Below are positions 9,282-16,432 of a stretch of 64,000 bases of DNA, piece after piece. Source of the DNA: Tunicatimonas sp964551335 (GTDB lineage: Bacteria; Bacteroidota; Bacteroidia; Cytophagales; Cyclobacteriaceae). The number at the start of each line of letters is the position of its first letter. Position 1 is the first letter of the stretch. The stretch is taken from the NCBI GenBank assembly GCA_964551335.1, contig CAZKCO010000012.1, positions 62,001 to 126,000 of the forward strand, given 5' to 3'. The notes under the pieces were generated by a model, which did no database searches, was not told where the DNA came from, and saw only the letters and a list, made by a program, of their open reading frames with translations. Position numbers and translations under genes: made by a program.

Positions 9282-9297
9282 GAAAAAACCAACCGAT

Positions 9298-10308
9298 ATG
9301 AATTGTGCTTTATGCCAAGAAAGAGAAGCTAATAAGAAAAACACACATTATTTATCGGATGGTGTAATAAGAAAATGTCTAAATATTGGTGGAACAAATG
9401 AAAGAGAACGCGGATATTATTTTGACATATCTAATGGAAATCCTTTTGTTGAGTTCAATTTTCAGAGAATAGACGAAGTAAATTTAGAAAAAGGACTAGG
9501 CAGAGCACCAACAGAGGAGGAACTTGAAAACGCTCGACAAATACCATTTTCCGTTGATTACGTTTTTTGTAGCGTATGTGAAAAATCATTTACGGAATTT
9601 GAATCGCAATTTTCTAATGATATTATTCCAAAATTAAGGAATGCGGACCTTACTGGAGTCAGTCATTTGACTTTCGAAGAAACCTCATTAATAAGAATGT
9701 TTTTCTATATCCAAATTTGGAGAAATTCTATTTGTGAAGAGATATTCAAATTAAGTCCGGAAGTACAAGAAGAACTACGTCTAATAATTTTAAACGGACA
9801 AACTGAAAACATTAATCATTTTCCTTTAGCTATTACATATTTGGAAACATTAGGAGGAGACATAGCTTTTACTGAAAATTATGTTGGTTCGACAAGTGAC
9901 AGAAATCCGAATATAATTTTAATGAATGATTTTGTAGTTCAATTTTTTGAAGATAGAGATTCTGTAAATTATCAAGAGTTTTATGGATTAAATGACACAA
10001 CCGATTTTGCCCAAAGTGTGAATTTGGAAGAGGAAGCTTTTACAGTAAAAATTCTTTCGAATGCTAATAGAAAAGAATTATTAAACAATATAATTACAAC
10101 AGAAAAAGTAAAACAGTCATTGAGCTTTTTAGAAAAGTCTTTTGACTTAATATGGCAGAGAATGTTTTACGGATTTCCACCAATACAAATAAAACGAGAA
10201 TACATTCAAGGACTTGTTAGAAATGATGATTCGACAGTATTAAAATATTCTCAAAAACAGATTGCGGAATACACCGAAAAGTTCATTTGGGATAGAATTA
10301 GAAGATAA
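9298..10308 (+). CDS. AT-rich orphan protein with paired CxxC knuckles (cassette-borne)
   Basis: The 336-residue product is soluble and has CALC at residues 3-6 and CSVC at about residue 92, a spacing seen in treble-clef or HNH-like zinc folds. The N-terminal third contains THYLSDGVIRKCLN and a GRAPTEEELE helix; the rest is helical and hydrophobic-rich without membrane segments. I know of similar uncharacterised proteins with this N-terminus but not of an assigned function. The gene is visibly richer in A and T than its neighbours, with heavy use of AAT, AAA and TTT codons, and is bounded by inverted repeats, all pointing to horizontal acquisition. Defence or toxin-type activity is possible in this setting but nothing in the sequence proves it. 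Confidence 0.75.
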   Translation: MNCALCQEREANKKNTHYLSDGVIRKCLNIGGTNERERGYYFDISNGNPFVEFNFQRIDEVNLEKGLGRAPTEEELENARQIPFSVDYVFCSVCEKSFTEFESQFSNDIIPKLRNADLTGVSHLTFEETSLIRMFFYIQIWRNSICEEIFKLSPEVQEELRLIILNGQTENINHFPLAITYLETLGGDIAFTENYVGSTSDRNPNIILMNDFVVQFFEDRDSVNYQEFYGLNDTTDFAQSVNLEEEAFTVKILSNANRKELLNNIITTEKVKQSLSFLEKSFDLIWQRMFYGFPPIQIKREYIQGLVRNDDSTVLKYSQKQIAEYTEKFIWDRIRR

Positions 10309-10309
10309 A

Positions 10310-10450
10310 GTACTACTGGCAACAACGCATATAGCTTATGGCGGGTGAACGGCTGTCAGCAAGGTTTTCGCTGCGTAGTCAGCATTGGTTTCGGTGGACA
10401 GGAAAGTGCTTCGAAACCACCACAAGCCATATGCAAACCGTTAGCAACGA
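10310..10450. repeat. right inverted repeat and hairpin-forming repeat of about 130 bp
   Basis: The segment opens with the right cassette repeat (10310-10326). GCATATAGCTTATGGCGG (10327-10344) then pairs with CCACCACAAGCCATATGC (10417-10434) with three mismatches, all G-T compatible. Inside, GGTTTCG (about 10388-10394) pairs with CGAAACC (about 10411-10417). The whole can fold into a long imperfect stem on one strand, in the manner of integron attC sites, although the attC core bases are not present. The block shows no convincing coding sequence and resembles dispersed non-coding repeats of other Bacteroidota genomes (memory, not a search). Confidence 0.55.
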
Positions 10451-10488
10451 TTCTTTCACACTTGGCGGCCCTTCTGGGTGTATAATAA

Positions 10489-10614
10489 AGCTTCCTTAGC
10501 CCCTCGGTAGCCCGGCCACAAGACCAAGTAACCTTCCTTAGCCTCACGGTGAGCCAGCCGTAAAGCAAAAGAAGCTTCCTTAATCCCTCGGTAGCCCGGC
10601 CGATGTACGAAGTA
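10489..10614. repeat. 42-bp tandem repeat, three copies
   Basis: Three consecutive 42-bp units start at 10489, 10531 and 10573 and share the core AGCTTCCTTAGCCCCTCGG with later GCC-rich bases. Units 1 and 3 are closest; unit 2 has diverged (CTCACGGTGAGCCAGCC). A partial fourth unit may start at 10615. The period equals 14 codons, and the minus strand reads GRATEGLRKL repeatedly, but that frame has no leader, no family and runs into the hairpin repeat, so it is treated as non-coding. Confidence 0.75.
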
Positions 10615-10895
10615 AGCTTACTCGGTTGGGCGCTGGCCGGTAATATGGCTAAAATCGGCAATTATTACTTGGGAAAATACCTGAATCGGGCCACGAGGTA
10701 ACTCATAGAGAATATCTTTCATCCGAAAATCGAGGAAAACAATCATACTGAAACCTGATTATCGCCAAACTTTCTAAAAAAAAAAGCCAGTTTGCCCGCC
10801 ATTGTATATTTATCAGCATTTTACCACTTTTTCTGCATACCCACGGAACAAGCTTTGTGATTAAGGGAGTACAAAATAATAATCAAGCAGTCCTT
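10615..10895. other. gap after tandem repeat; possible gene remnant
   Basis: The plus strand reads GWALAGNMAKIGNYYLGKY and a few more residues to a TAA near 10699, without a start codon, which resembles the tail of a lost protein. A poly-A stretch lies at about 10779-10788. No promoter or RNA gene could be recognised. Confidence 0.25.
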
Positions 10896-11531
10896 ATGAA
10901 GCGTCAAAATGAAATTCTGAAGCGAGCAGACCTGGCATTAGCCAATGCGTTACGCACTCCGGAGATACTCACTGCCCTGCGAGCCTACGGAGTAGATGAG
11001 GCCAGGATCAAAGAAATCCAAAGCCAACTGTTAAGTGTAAAGGAATTTTTCCGACAGTACCGCGAAGCATCGGTAGAGGCCAAAGCCGCCACTCAGGCGC
11101 TACGGGAAGCTCGTGACCGGGCTCAGGAGCTGTACAGCCGCCATGTTACCCTTGGCCGGGTAGCCTTAGCTGATAACCCAACCCTGCTGGAGAAGATGGA
11201 GTTGAAGGGTACTCGCAAAAAGGGGCTTCCGGAGTGGATTGAGCAGGCAAATAGTTTCTACCGACACGCCAACGGCCAAAAAGAAAGTCTGGCCAAGTAC
11301 AATATCACCGACAAGGAGCTAAACGAGATGCAGAAGTTGCTGAAGCAGCTTAAAGAAATGCAGCAGCTCCAATACCAGTTGAAAGCCCGTACTCAGGTGA
11401 TTTCTGAACAGCGGAAAAAAGGCTACGATGCCCTTTATCGCTCGTTTTCCAAGTTTATTCAGATTGCTAGACTGGCCCTTGATGAAGAACCCCAACATCT
11501 GGAGGCATTGGGCTTGGTAGTGAAGGCCTAA
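10896..11531 (+). CDS. uncharacterised helical (coiled-coil) protein
   Basis: From the ATG at 10896 the product has 211 residues, almost all helix-forming, with no signal peptide or membrane segment. It reads as several amphipathic helices: one around AKAATQALREARDRAQELYS and a second long one around NEMQKLLKQLKEMQQLQYQL. The sequence is rich in Lys, Arg, Glu and Gln, and likely folds as a helical bundle. A GTG at 10857 would add 13 polar residues; the ATG is preferred but not certain. I recognise no family. It stands alone between a repeat-rich patch and the convergent ompH-like gene. Confidence 0.7.
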   Translation: MKRQNEILKRADLALANALRTPEILTALRAYGVDEARIKEIQSQLLSVKEFFRQYREASVEAKAATQALREARDRAQELYSRHVTLGRVALADNPTLLEKMELKGTRKKGLPEWIEQANSFYRHANGQKESLAKYNITDKELNEMQKLLKQLKEMQQLQYQLKARTQVISEQRKKGYDALYRSFSKFIQIARLALDEEPQHLEALGLVVKA

Positions 11532-11615
11532 ACCGGGAAAGCGGATCTTTTAGCGAAACAAAACTAGGGCAGTAAGAAATTAACTTCCAACTATCTACTA
11601 TTAATTACCCCTTCG

Positions 11616-12194
11616 TTACTGGCCTACGGTATCAGCTGGAACAGTTAACCCGAGCGCTTCAATGATCAATGGTGTTACATTAGACTCTTCCGGTTTCTGG
11701 GAGTAGACCAGCAAAGTCTGACCACTAATGTCTGTAGGAAATATGTGAGTGTAGCCGTTCAGTTGGGCTACGGAATCTATGGTCTGCTGCACCTTTTGCT
11801 GCAACGGGTTCATCACCTGCATGATTTTAAATTGCAGCTGATTTTGGGCCGTACGTTGTTCTTGCACAATGTCTTGCTGTAGTGCCTGTAATTCCTGTTC
11901 CCGACCCGCCAGTACCGAATCGGGTAAATTGGGAGCGGCTTCTTTCAATTGAGCAGCTTGTAGCTCCAGTCCCTGCCGCATGGCGGTGAGCTTATTGTTT
12001 AGCTTTCGCTCAAAAGCAGCCACATCTTGCTGGGCTGCTTGAGCTTCCGGCATCAAACTCAGCACGTACTCCGACTGCACAAAGCCAATTTTCATATTTT
12101 GAGCATTGACAACTCCCAGACAAGCCGCCAAAGATAGTATCATACTTACAGTTAATTTCATCATAGATAGTAGTTTTACTGAAGACAATTTCAT
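11616..12194 (-). CDS. OmpH/Skp family periplasmic chaperone
   Basis: The 192-residue protein has a signal peptide (MMKLTVSMILSLAACLGVVNAQ) and the Skp/OmpH pattern: KIGFVQSEYVLSLMPEAQ just after cleavage, a long coiled-coil hairpin rich in Gln and Ala (residues about 55-140), and a final beta strand region. Skp-like proteins bind unfolded outer-membrane proteins in the periplasm. The start at 12194 is used; an ATG ten codons downstream (MMKLTV) would give a more usual leader. Bacteroidota often carry several OmpH paralogues next to bamA; this copy stands alone, so a specialised client is possible. Confidence 0.85.
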   Translation of the reverse strand: MKLSSVKLLSMMKLTVSMILSLAACLGVVNAQNMKIGFVQSEYVLSLMPEAQAAQQDVAAFERKLNNKLTAMRQGLELQAAQLKEAAPNLPDSVLAGREQELQALQQDIVQEQRTAQNQLQFKIMQVMNPLQQKVQQTIDSVAQLNGYTHIFPTDISGQTLLVYSQKPEESNVTPLIIEALGLTVPADTVGQ

Positions 12195-12789
12195 GCGAAT
12201 AAGTCAATTTAACCCTCAAAAATAGCAAATTTTGAACGTTCCACCTACAGTATCGCCTTCATTTAACAAGAATTAACGTACTAAGTAATAGTTGTCAGTA
12301 GCTCATTACCGGAACGGTAGTAGAATTCGTTTAACGTTTTAGCTAAGCGTTGGAGACATTGATGGGTAGATCCTACTAGCGCCACTCCAAAACTGCTAAT
12401 TTACCTCCAAAAACCCTCCACCTAGCAGTTAGGCCGAGCAAAAAAAACTGGCCGTATCGAGATGTATAACGGCCCACCGCAAACACAAAAACGCCCAGAT
12501 CATATTGGCAATCACTACTATTACCAACATTGATTGATTAGTGCATTTTCACAGTAGGTTTTTGTGCCACGCCCCTATCCCTGTTCCCCAACATCCCTTT
12601 TTACAAGCCGACGCCTTTAAATTTGTAGGGTAGTTGAAAAAGCTACTGAGCCAAACACTGATTGAGATTAATACTATACCCACCAGTGCTCCCACCAAAC
12701 AATTTGCCTACAGTAAGTTTTGAAGGTTTTTAAACCTGCCTGACTTAAAGATCTGACTCATACCAATTCATCACATAAACAGTGAGTGA
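12195..12789. other. gap of about 595 bp without a convincing gene
   Basis: No RNA gene, repeat or conserved frame was recognised. The minus strand has a 33-codon frame at 12429-12530 (MLVIVVIANMIWAFLCLRWA at its start) that could be a membrane micropeptide, but nothing supports its expression. Sequence such as TTTAAATTTGTAGGG near 12616 could be part of a promoter; this is weak. Confidence 0.3.
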
Positions 12790-13701
12790 TTAGGATAGCT
12801 GAGCCCCTACCCGCTGAAGAAGTTTTTTGGTGAGCATTACTCCATCATTCTGGTGCATTGCTTCCAGTTCACCTCCAAACTCAATCCCAACGTAGCCATT
12901 AAATCCAGCATCCTTTACCGTAGACATTAGCCGGGTGTAATCCATATTGGCTTCTTCCCCTTTTTCATTGAATTCTATAGCTTTGGCGCTCACGCCTTTA
13001 GCATAGGGCATTAGTTCCTCCACCAGTTGGTAACGATCATATTCTTCGTCTTTAGAAATACGCAGGTTGCCAAAGTCAGGTAGCGTACCTACATTGTCGC
13101 GGTTGGCTTTTTCCATCACCATAGCCAGCCATTTTCCGTTAGATGAATAGTTACCGTGGTTCTCAACCATAATATTCATATCCGCTGCCTGGGCATAATC
13201 TGAAAGCCTGATTAATGTATCGACGAATAGGTCGGCGGCCTCTTCGGGTTCTTTGCCCTCGTAGCCATTCGCATTAATTCTCACTCCATGGCACCCCAAC
13301 GCATGGGCAGCATCAATCCATTCGTAGTGTTTCTCAGCCGATTTTACCCGTTCAGCTTCTACGGGACTCGCCGTAGGATACTCCCACAAGTCCAACATAA
13401 TCATTACATTGGTTACTCCCAGGTCATCAGAACGGTTCTTTAACTCCTTCAGGTAAGCCTGATCTTTAACTTTATCCATAAAAAATTGGTTGACGTACTC
13501 AACCGCATCAATCCCGTAAAACTCTTTGGCTACCCGCGGAAAATCCAGGTTGCTGATCTCTCCTTTGCGTAAAGGTTGCCGCAGCGACCATTCAGCTAAA
13601 GACATTTTGAAAAATAGGGGTGAATCTTTAAGCATGTAAGGCAAAGCCATTGCTCCCAATGTTGCCTGGGTAGTGTTCTTTAAAAATAGACGACGATTCA
13701 T
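12790..13701 (-). CDS. sugar phosphate isomerase/epimerase-like TIM-barrel protein with Tat-like leader
   Basis: The 303-residue protein starts with a Tat-like leader (MNRRLFLKNTTQATLGAMAL) and continues as an AP endonuclease 2/xylose isomerase-like barrel. Visible landmarks are FKMSLAEWSL at strand 1, GIDAVEYV at strand 2, HGVRINANGY, IMVENHGNYSS (Glu and His of the metal site), GTLPDFGN (Asp) and GYVGIEFGGE (Glu near the C-terminus). Such proteins act as sugar isomerases or epimerases or in sugar catabolism; the exported form is common in Bacteroidota and Planctomycetota. Substrate unknown. It is divergent from the sulfatase with 69 bp between the start codons, which suggests a shared regulatory region and a role in sulfated glycan use (inference). 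Confidence 0.85.
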   Translation of the reverse strand: MNRRLFLKNTTQATLGAMALPYMLKDSPLFFKMSLAEWSLRQPLRKGEISNLDFPRVAKEFYGIDAVEYVNQFFMDKVKDQAYLKELKNRSDDLGVTNVMIMLDLWEYPTASPVEAERVKSAEKHYEWIDAAHALGCHGVRINANGYEGKEPEEAADLFVDTLIRLSDYAQAADMNIMVENHGNYSSNGKWLAMVMEKANRDNVGTLPDFGNLRISKDEEYDRYQLVEELMPYAKGVSAKAIEFNEKGEEANMDYTRLMSTVKDAGFNGYVGIEFGGELEAMHQNDGVMLTKKLLQRVGAQLS

Positions 13702-13770
13702 AACCGGTTGTGATATTGGTGATTTTTAGCATTATTGTACCCGAAAGTACGAATAATTTTTCCATCTGCC

Positions 13771-15300
13771 ATGCTCAGACACCTCCCAATTCTGTTACTC
13801 TTAGTCTCCATTGCCTGCCAGCCTTCTTCTCCACCAACAGAACAAACAGAAGAAAGCAATTTACGCAATGTCCTGATTATCATTGGTGACGATCACTCCA
13901 CTAATGTGCTGGGAGCTTACGGCAATGACCTCATTCGAACTCCCAACCTGGACCGCATGGCAGCTCAAGGGGTTCGTTTCAACCGGGCTTACGCTAATGC
14001 CCCGCTATGTTCGGCTTCCCGCCAATCTCTGATAACGGGTAAATATCCGCACGCCACCGGGGTAACGCTGTTGAGAACTTCCTTTCCGGAGGAGGAAGTG
14101 ACTATTGCAGACCATTTAAAAACCCAGGGGTACCAAACCGGAATTATTGGTAAAAACCATTTCAACAATCAGAAAAACCACGGATTTGAAGTAAAGATTG
14201 AGCGACGCGATTACTTCGCCTATCGGGAAGAGCATCCGGGCCGGCAAGTACCGGATTCAATTGCCGTGCGTCCGCCCTGGAAACCATTCCGTGACCCGGC
14301 CCGTATCTGGTTGAACGCTGATGCATTGCCCGGTGATAGTTATGATGCCGATGATATTGGCACCTGGTACTCGAAGCAAGCCAATCGTTTTTTAGCCGAG
14401 AATCAGGACACCAGTTTTTGTCTGGTAGTGGGATTTCATGAGCCTCACTCCCCGTTTAATTTTCCCTTAGAATACGCTGATAAGTATAACCCATCCAATA
14501 TACCCTTGCCAACCGGGAGTCCTGAAGACGATCGTTGGATACCGGAAATTTTCCGAGATCTTACCGACGAAGAACGTAAAGGGATTATCTCAGCCTACTA
14601 TGCTTCAGTAGAGTATCTGGATAAAAACGTAGGGTTAATATTAGATCAGCTTGACTCGCTAGGCCTGACTGAAAACACGTTGGTGGTGTATCTGGGTGAC
14701 CATGGATATCTGCTAAACGACCACAAACGCTTTGAAAAGCATATGATGTGGGAACCGGCGGTACAAGCCCCCCTGATGATGCAAGCTGCGGGCCATTTTC
14801 CGGAAGGCCTGGCTTTGAACCCTATGGTAGAATTCGTAGATGTAGTACCTACCGTGCTGGAAGCAATCCAGGCACCTCCGCTAGCATCTGCCCAGGGAAA
14901 AAGCCTGCTTCCACTTATTCATCAGCAAACTGATCAACATAAAGATTACGTGTTCTCTGAATTTCTGGCAGATAATAAAGCAATGGTCCGCTCCGACCGC
15001 TGGAAGTACATTTTTACTACCGGAAAAAGGGATCTGGCGCAGGGTTACGCTACCGGTTACCCGCCCCCAGGAATCACTCACCGACTATATGACGTCGTAA
15101 ATGATCCATACGAGACCAGTAACCGGTACGCTGACCCCGCACTGGCTGATACTGTCCGCCTATTACAAAAAGAATTAATCAATTGGTTTAGAGAAACCCA
15201 TCCTAATCCGGATACTGTAAGCCGCGAATGGTCTTTGGAACAGCAACTCATTTCGTTCTGTGAACCACCCGATGTGCAACCTGAACTGGATGCAGAGTAG
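13771..15300 (+). CDS. type I sulfatase, lipoprotein
   Basis: From the ATG at 13771 the product has 509 residues. It begins with a lipoprotein signal (LLLLVSIAC, lipid-bearing Cys16), so it is anchored to a membrane outside the cytoplasm. The sulfatase fold is clear: LIIIGDDHSTNVLGAYGN (metal Asp pair), the active-site sequence CSASRQSLITGKYPH with Cys80 as the formylglycine precursor, IGKNHF, and the second metal cluster YLGDHGYLLNDHKRFEKHMMWE. The active-site motif is CxAxR rather than the usual CxPxR; both are known substrates of anaerobic sulfatase-maturating enzymes. The overall pattern is like heparan/N-sulfatase-type (S1) enzymes. A TTG at 13735 is in frame but would bury the lipobox. 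Divergent neighbour: the sugar isomerase-like gene. Confidence 0.9.
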   Translation: MLRHLPILLLLVSIACQPSSPPTEQTEESNLRNVLIIIGDDHSTNVLGAYGNDLIRTPNLDRMAAQGVRFNRAYANAPLCSASRQSLITGKYPHATGVTLLRTSFPEEEVTIADHLKTQGYQTGIIGKNHFNNQKNHGFEVKIERRDYFAYREEHPGRQVPDSIAVRPPWKPFRDPARIWLNADALPGDSYDADDIGTWYSKQANRFLAENQDTSFCLVVGFHEPHSPFNFPLEYADKYNPSNIPLPTGSPEDDRWIPEIFRDLTDEERKGIISAYYASVEYLDKNVGLILDQLDSLGLTENTLVVYLGDHGYLLNDHKRFEKHMMWEPAVQAPLMMQAAGHFPEGLALNPMVEFVDVVPTVLEAIQAPPLASAQGKSLLPLIHQQTDQHKDYVFSEFLADNKAMVRSDRWKYIFTTGKRDLAQGYATGYPPPGITHRLYDVVNDPYETSNRYADPALADTVRLLQKELINWFRETHPNPDTVSREWSLEQQLISFCEPPDVQPELDAE

Positions 15301-15307
15301 TAATGAC

Positions 15308-15952
15308 CTAACATTCGCACTGACCGAGGTCAATAGCTTCCGCGTTCACCTCATTACTATCTTTTAGGGACTTAAGGGCTAAACAATCAGAATTAATCTG
15401 ATAGTCAAACGGTACGCCTCTTTGGTCTAGTTCCAGGTGAAGGCACTCCTGGAAAAGCTCTCTTAGTTTTTGGCGGCCCCGCTGCACTCGCGACTTTGCC
15501 CCGGATAATGAAAGATTTAATGTTTGGGCAATCTGCTTCTGGGGTACACCCTCCAACTCACTAAGTCGTAGCGGGATAGCATATTTGGACGGTAAGCAAT
15601 TGATCAAGGCCGGAACAAGCCCAGTAAGATCAGCGGACAAATCGGTTGACTCAAATTCTTCTGTATAAACCTCTTCACCTGGTAAAGGTAACGACTTGGA
15701 TCGCTCCCGATAGTAATCGTAAAGGGTACGGTGAGTTATTTGGTACAACCAGGCCCGGATGTTGCTTACTCCTGATAATTCTTCACAATGGCGATGAACC
15801 TTCATTAGCACATCGCTCACCAATGCTTCACTTTGGGTAGAGTCAGCCAGTTGTTTATTTGCGTACCGCACAAGTTCATCGCGGTACTGTTCAAAAACCA
15901 TAAATACCTGCTGACAGGTATTTTCTTCCCAACATTTTTTCTGATCTATCAT
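15308..15952 (-). CDS. sigZ: ECF RNA polymerase sigma factor, SigZ type
   Basis: The 214-residue protein has sigma-70 region 2 (VFEQYRDELVRYANKQL through NIRAWLYQITHRTLYDYYR) and region 4 (LPSKYAIPLRLSELEGVPQKQIAQTLNLSLSGAKSRVQRGRQKL). The C-terminal tail after region 4 (ELDQRGVPFDYQINSDC and a final CEC) is typical of SigZ-like factors and replaces a separate anti-sigma gene; the cysteines could sense metal or redox state (inference). It overlaps the stop of the upstream ArsI/CadI-like gene by 4 bp, so the two are translationally coupled. No anti-sigma gene is adjacent. Confidence 0.85.
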   Translation of the reverse strand: MIDQKKCWEENTCQQVFMVFEQYRDELVRYANKQLADSTQSEALVSDVLMKVHRHCEELSGVSNIRAWLYQITHRTLYDYYRERSKSLPLPGEEVYTEEFESTDLSADLTGLVPALINCLPSKYAIPLRLSELEGVPQKQIAQTLNLSLSGAKSRVQRGRQKLRELFQECLHLELDQRGVPFDYQINSDCLALKSLKDSNEVNAEAIDLGQCEC

Positions 15953-16374
15953 GAGCTGGTAGTTGTACAGCAGTCGTCTTCACAACAGCTTTCCTGGGGT
16001 TCTTTGTTCGTCTCTGAGGGGCCGTGGGTTTGGAAAATTTCCCAGGATACGCCTTGCGGATCAGTAATCCAGGACTTGGTGGAACGGGCGTAACAGCAAA
16101 CGGTGTCTCCCTCCTTATACTGTTCTTCCTCAATCTGATCCAGTCGGTTAAACAGCTCATCGCGTTCCATTTCGGTTTCAGCCTGAATACCCAAATGCTC
16201 GATTCCTTCCTTTTGATTGGACAAACTTATTGAGAAATTCACCCGAGGGTCGTCCAGCATCCATTTGGCATAGTCAGGTTTAATTACTGTGGGCTGAGCT
16301 GCGAATAACTTTTGATAGAAGTCGATACTGCGGGCTAAGTCATTCACTTTTACGTTTACATGTAGTCGTTTCAT
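15949..16374 (-). CDS. ArsI/CadI family heavy-metal resistance metalloenzyme
   Basis: The 141-residue protein is a vicinal oxygen chelate (glyoxalase/dioxygenase) fold: RLHVNVKVNDLARSIDFYQKLF at the start, GIEHLGIQAE (metal His), and KSWITDPQGVSWEIF with the metal-site Glu near the end. A cysteine-rich tail (CCEDDCC) follows. ArsI is a C-As lyase for methylated or aromatic arsenicals, and CadI is cadmium-induced. The paired cysteines before KSWITDP (TVCCYA) correspond to the arsenical-binding position in ArsI. It is the first gene of a two-gene unit with sigZ; arsR, arsB and arsC are not adjacent. Function in arsenical or metal stress is likely, but exact substrate is inferred. Confidence 0.85.
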   Translation of the reverse strand: MKRLHVNVKVNDLARSIDFYQKLFAAQPTVIKPDYAKWMLDDPRVNFSISLSNQKEGIEHLGIQAETEMERDELFNRLDQIEEEQYKEGDTVCCYARSTKSWITDPQGVSWEIFQTHGPSETNKEPQESCCEDDCCTTTSS

Positions 16375-16432
16375 AAGCGTAATTGATGTTAATTTACCGG
16401 TAGACGGAGAAAGTAGCTAAAAGACGCAAAAT

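Noticed and set aside
9265..10450. Integron cassette with attC site
   Set aside because: The core GTTRRRY/RYYYAAC sequences and an integrase gene were not found; only a cassette-like layout can be claimed.
10356..10661. Minus-strand frame of about 100 codons across the hairpin and 42-bp repeats (GRATEGLRKL units)
   Set aside because: It lies wholly in repetitive, hairpin-forming DNA, has no recognised domain or leader, and similar frames are common artefacts of such repeats.
12429..12530. 33-codon minus-strand membrane-like micropeptide
   Set aside because: No promoter, conserved neighbour or codon evidence; length allows chance occurrence.
13698..13883. Minus-strand frame overlapping the sulfatase start
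   Set aside because: It has no domain and runs against the well-supported sulfatase and isomerase-like starts.
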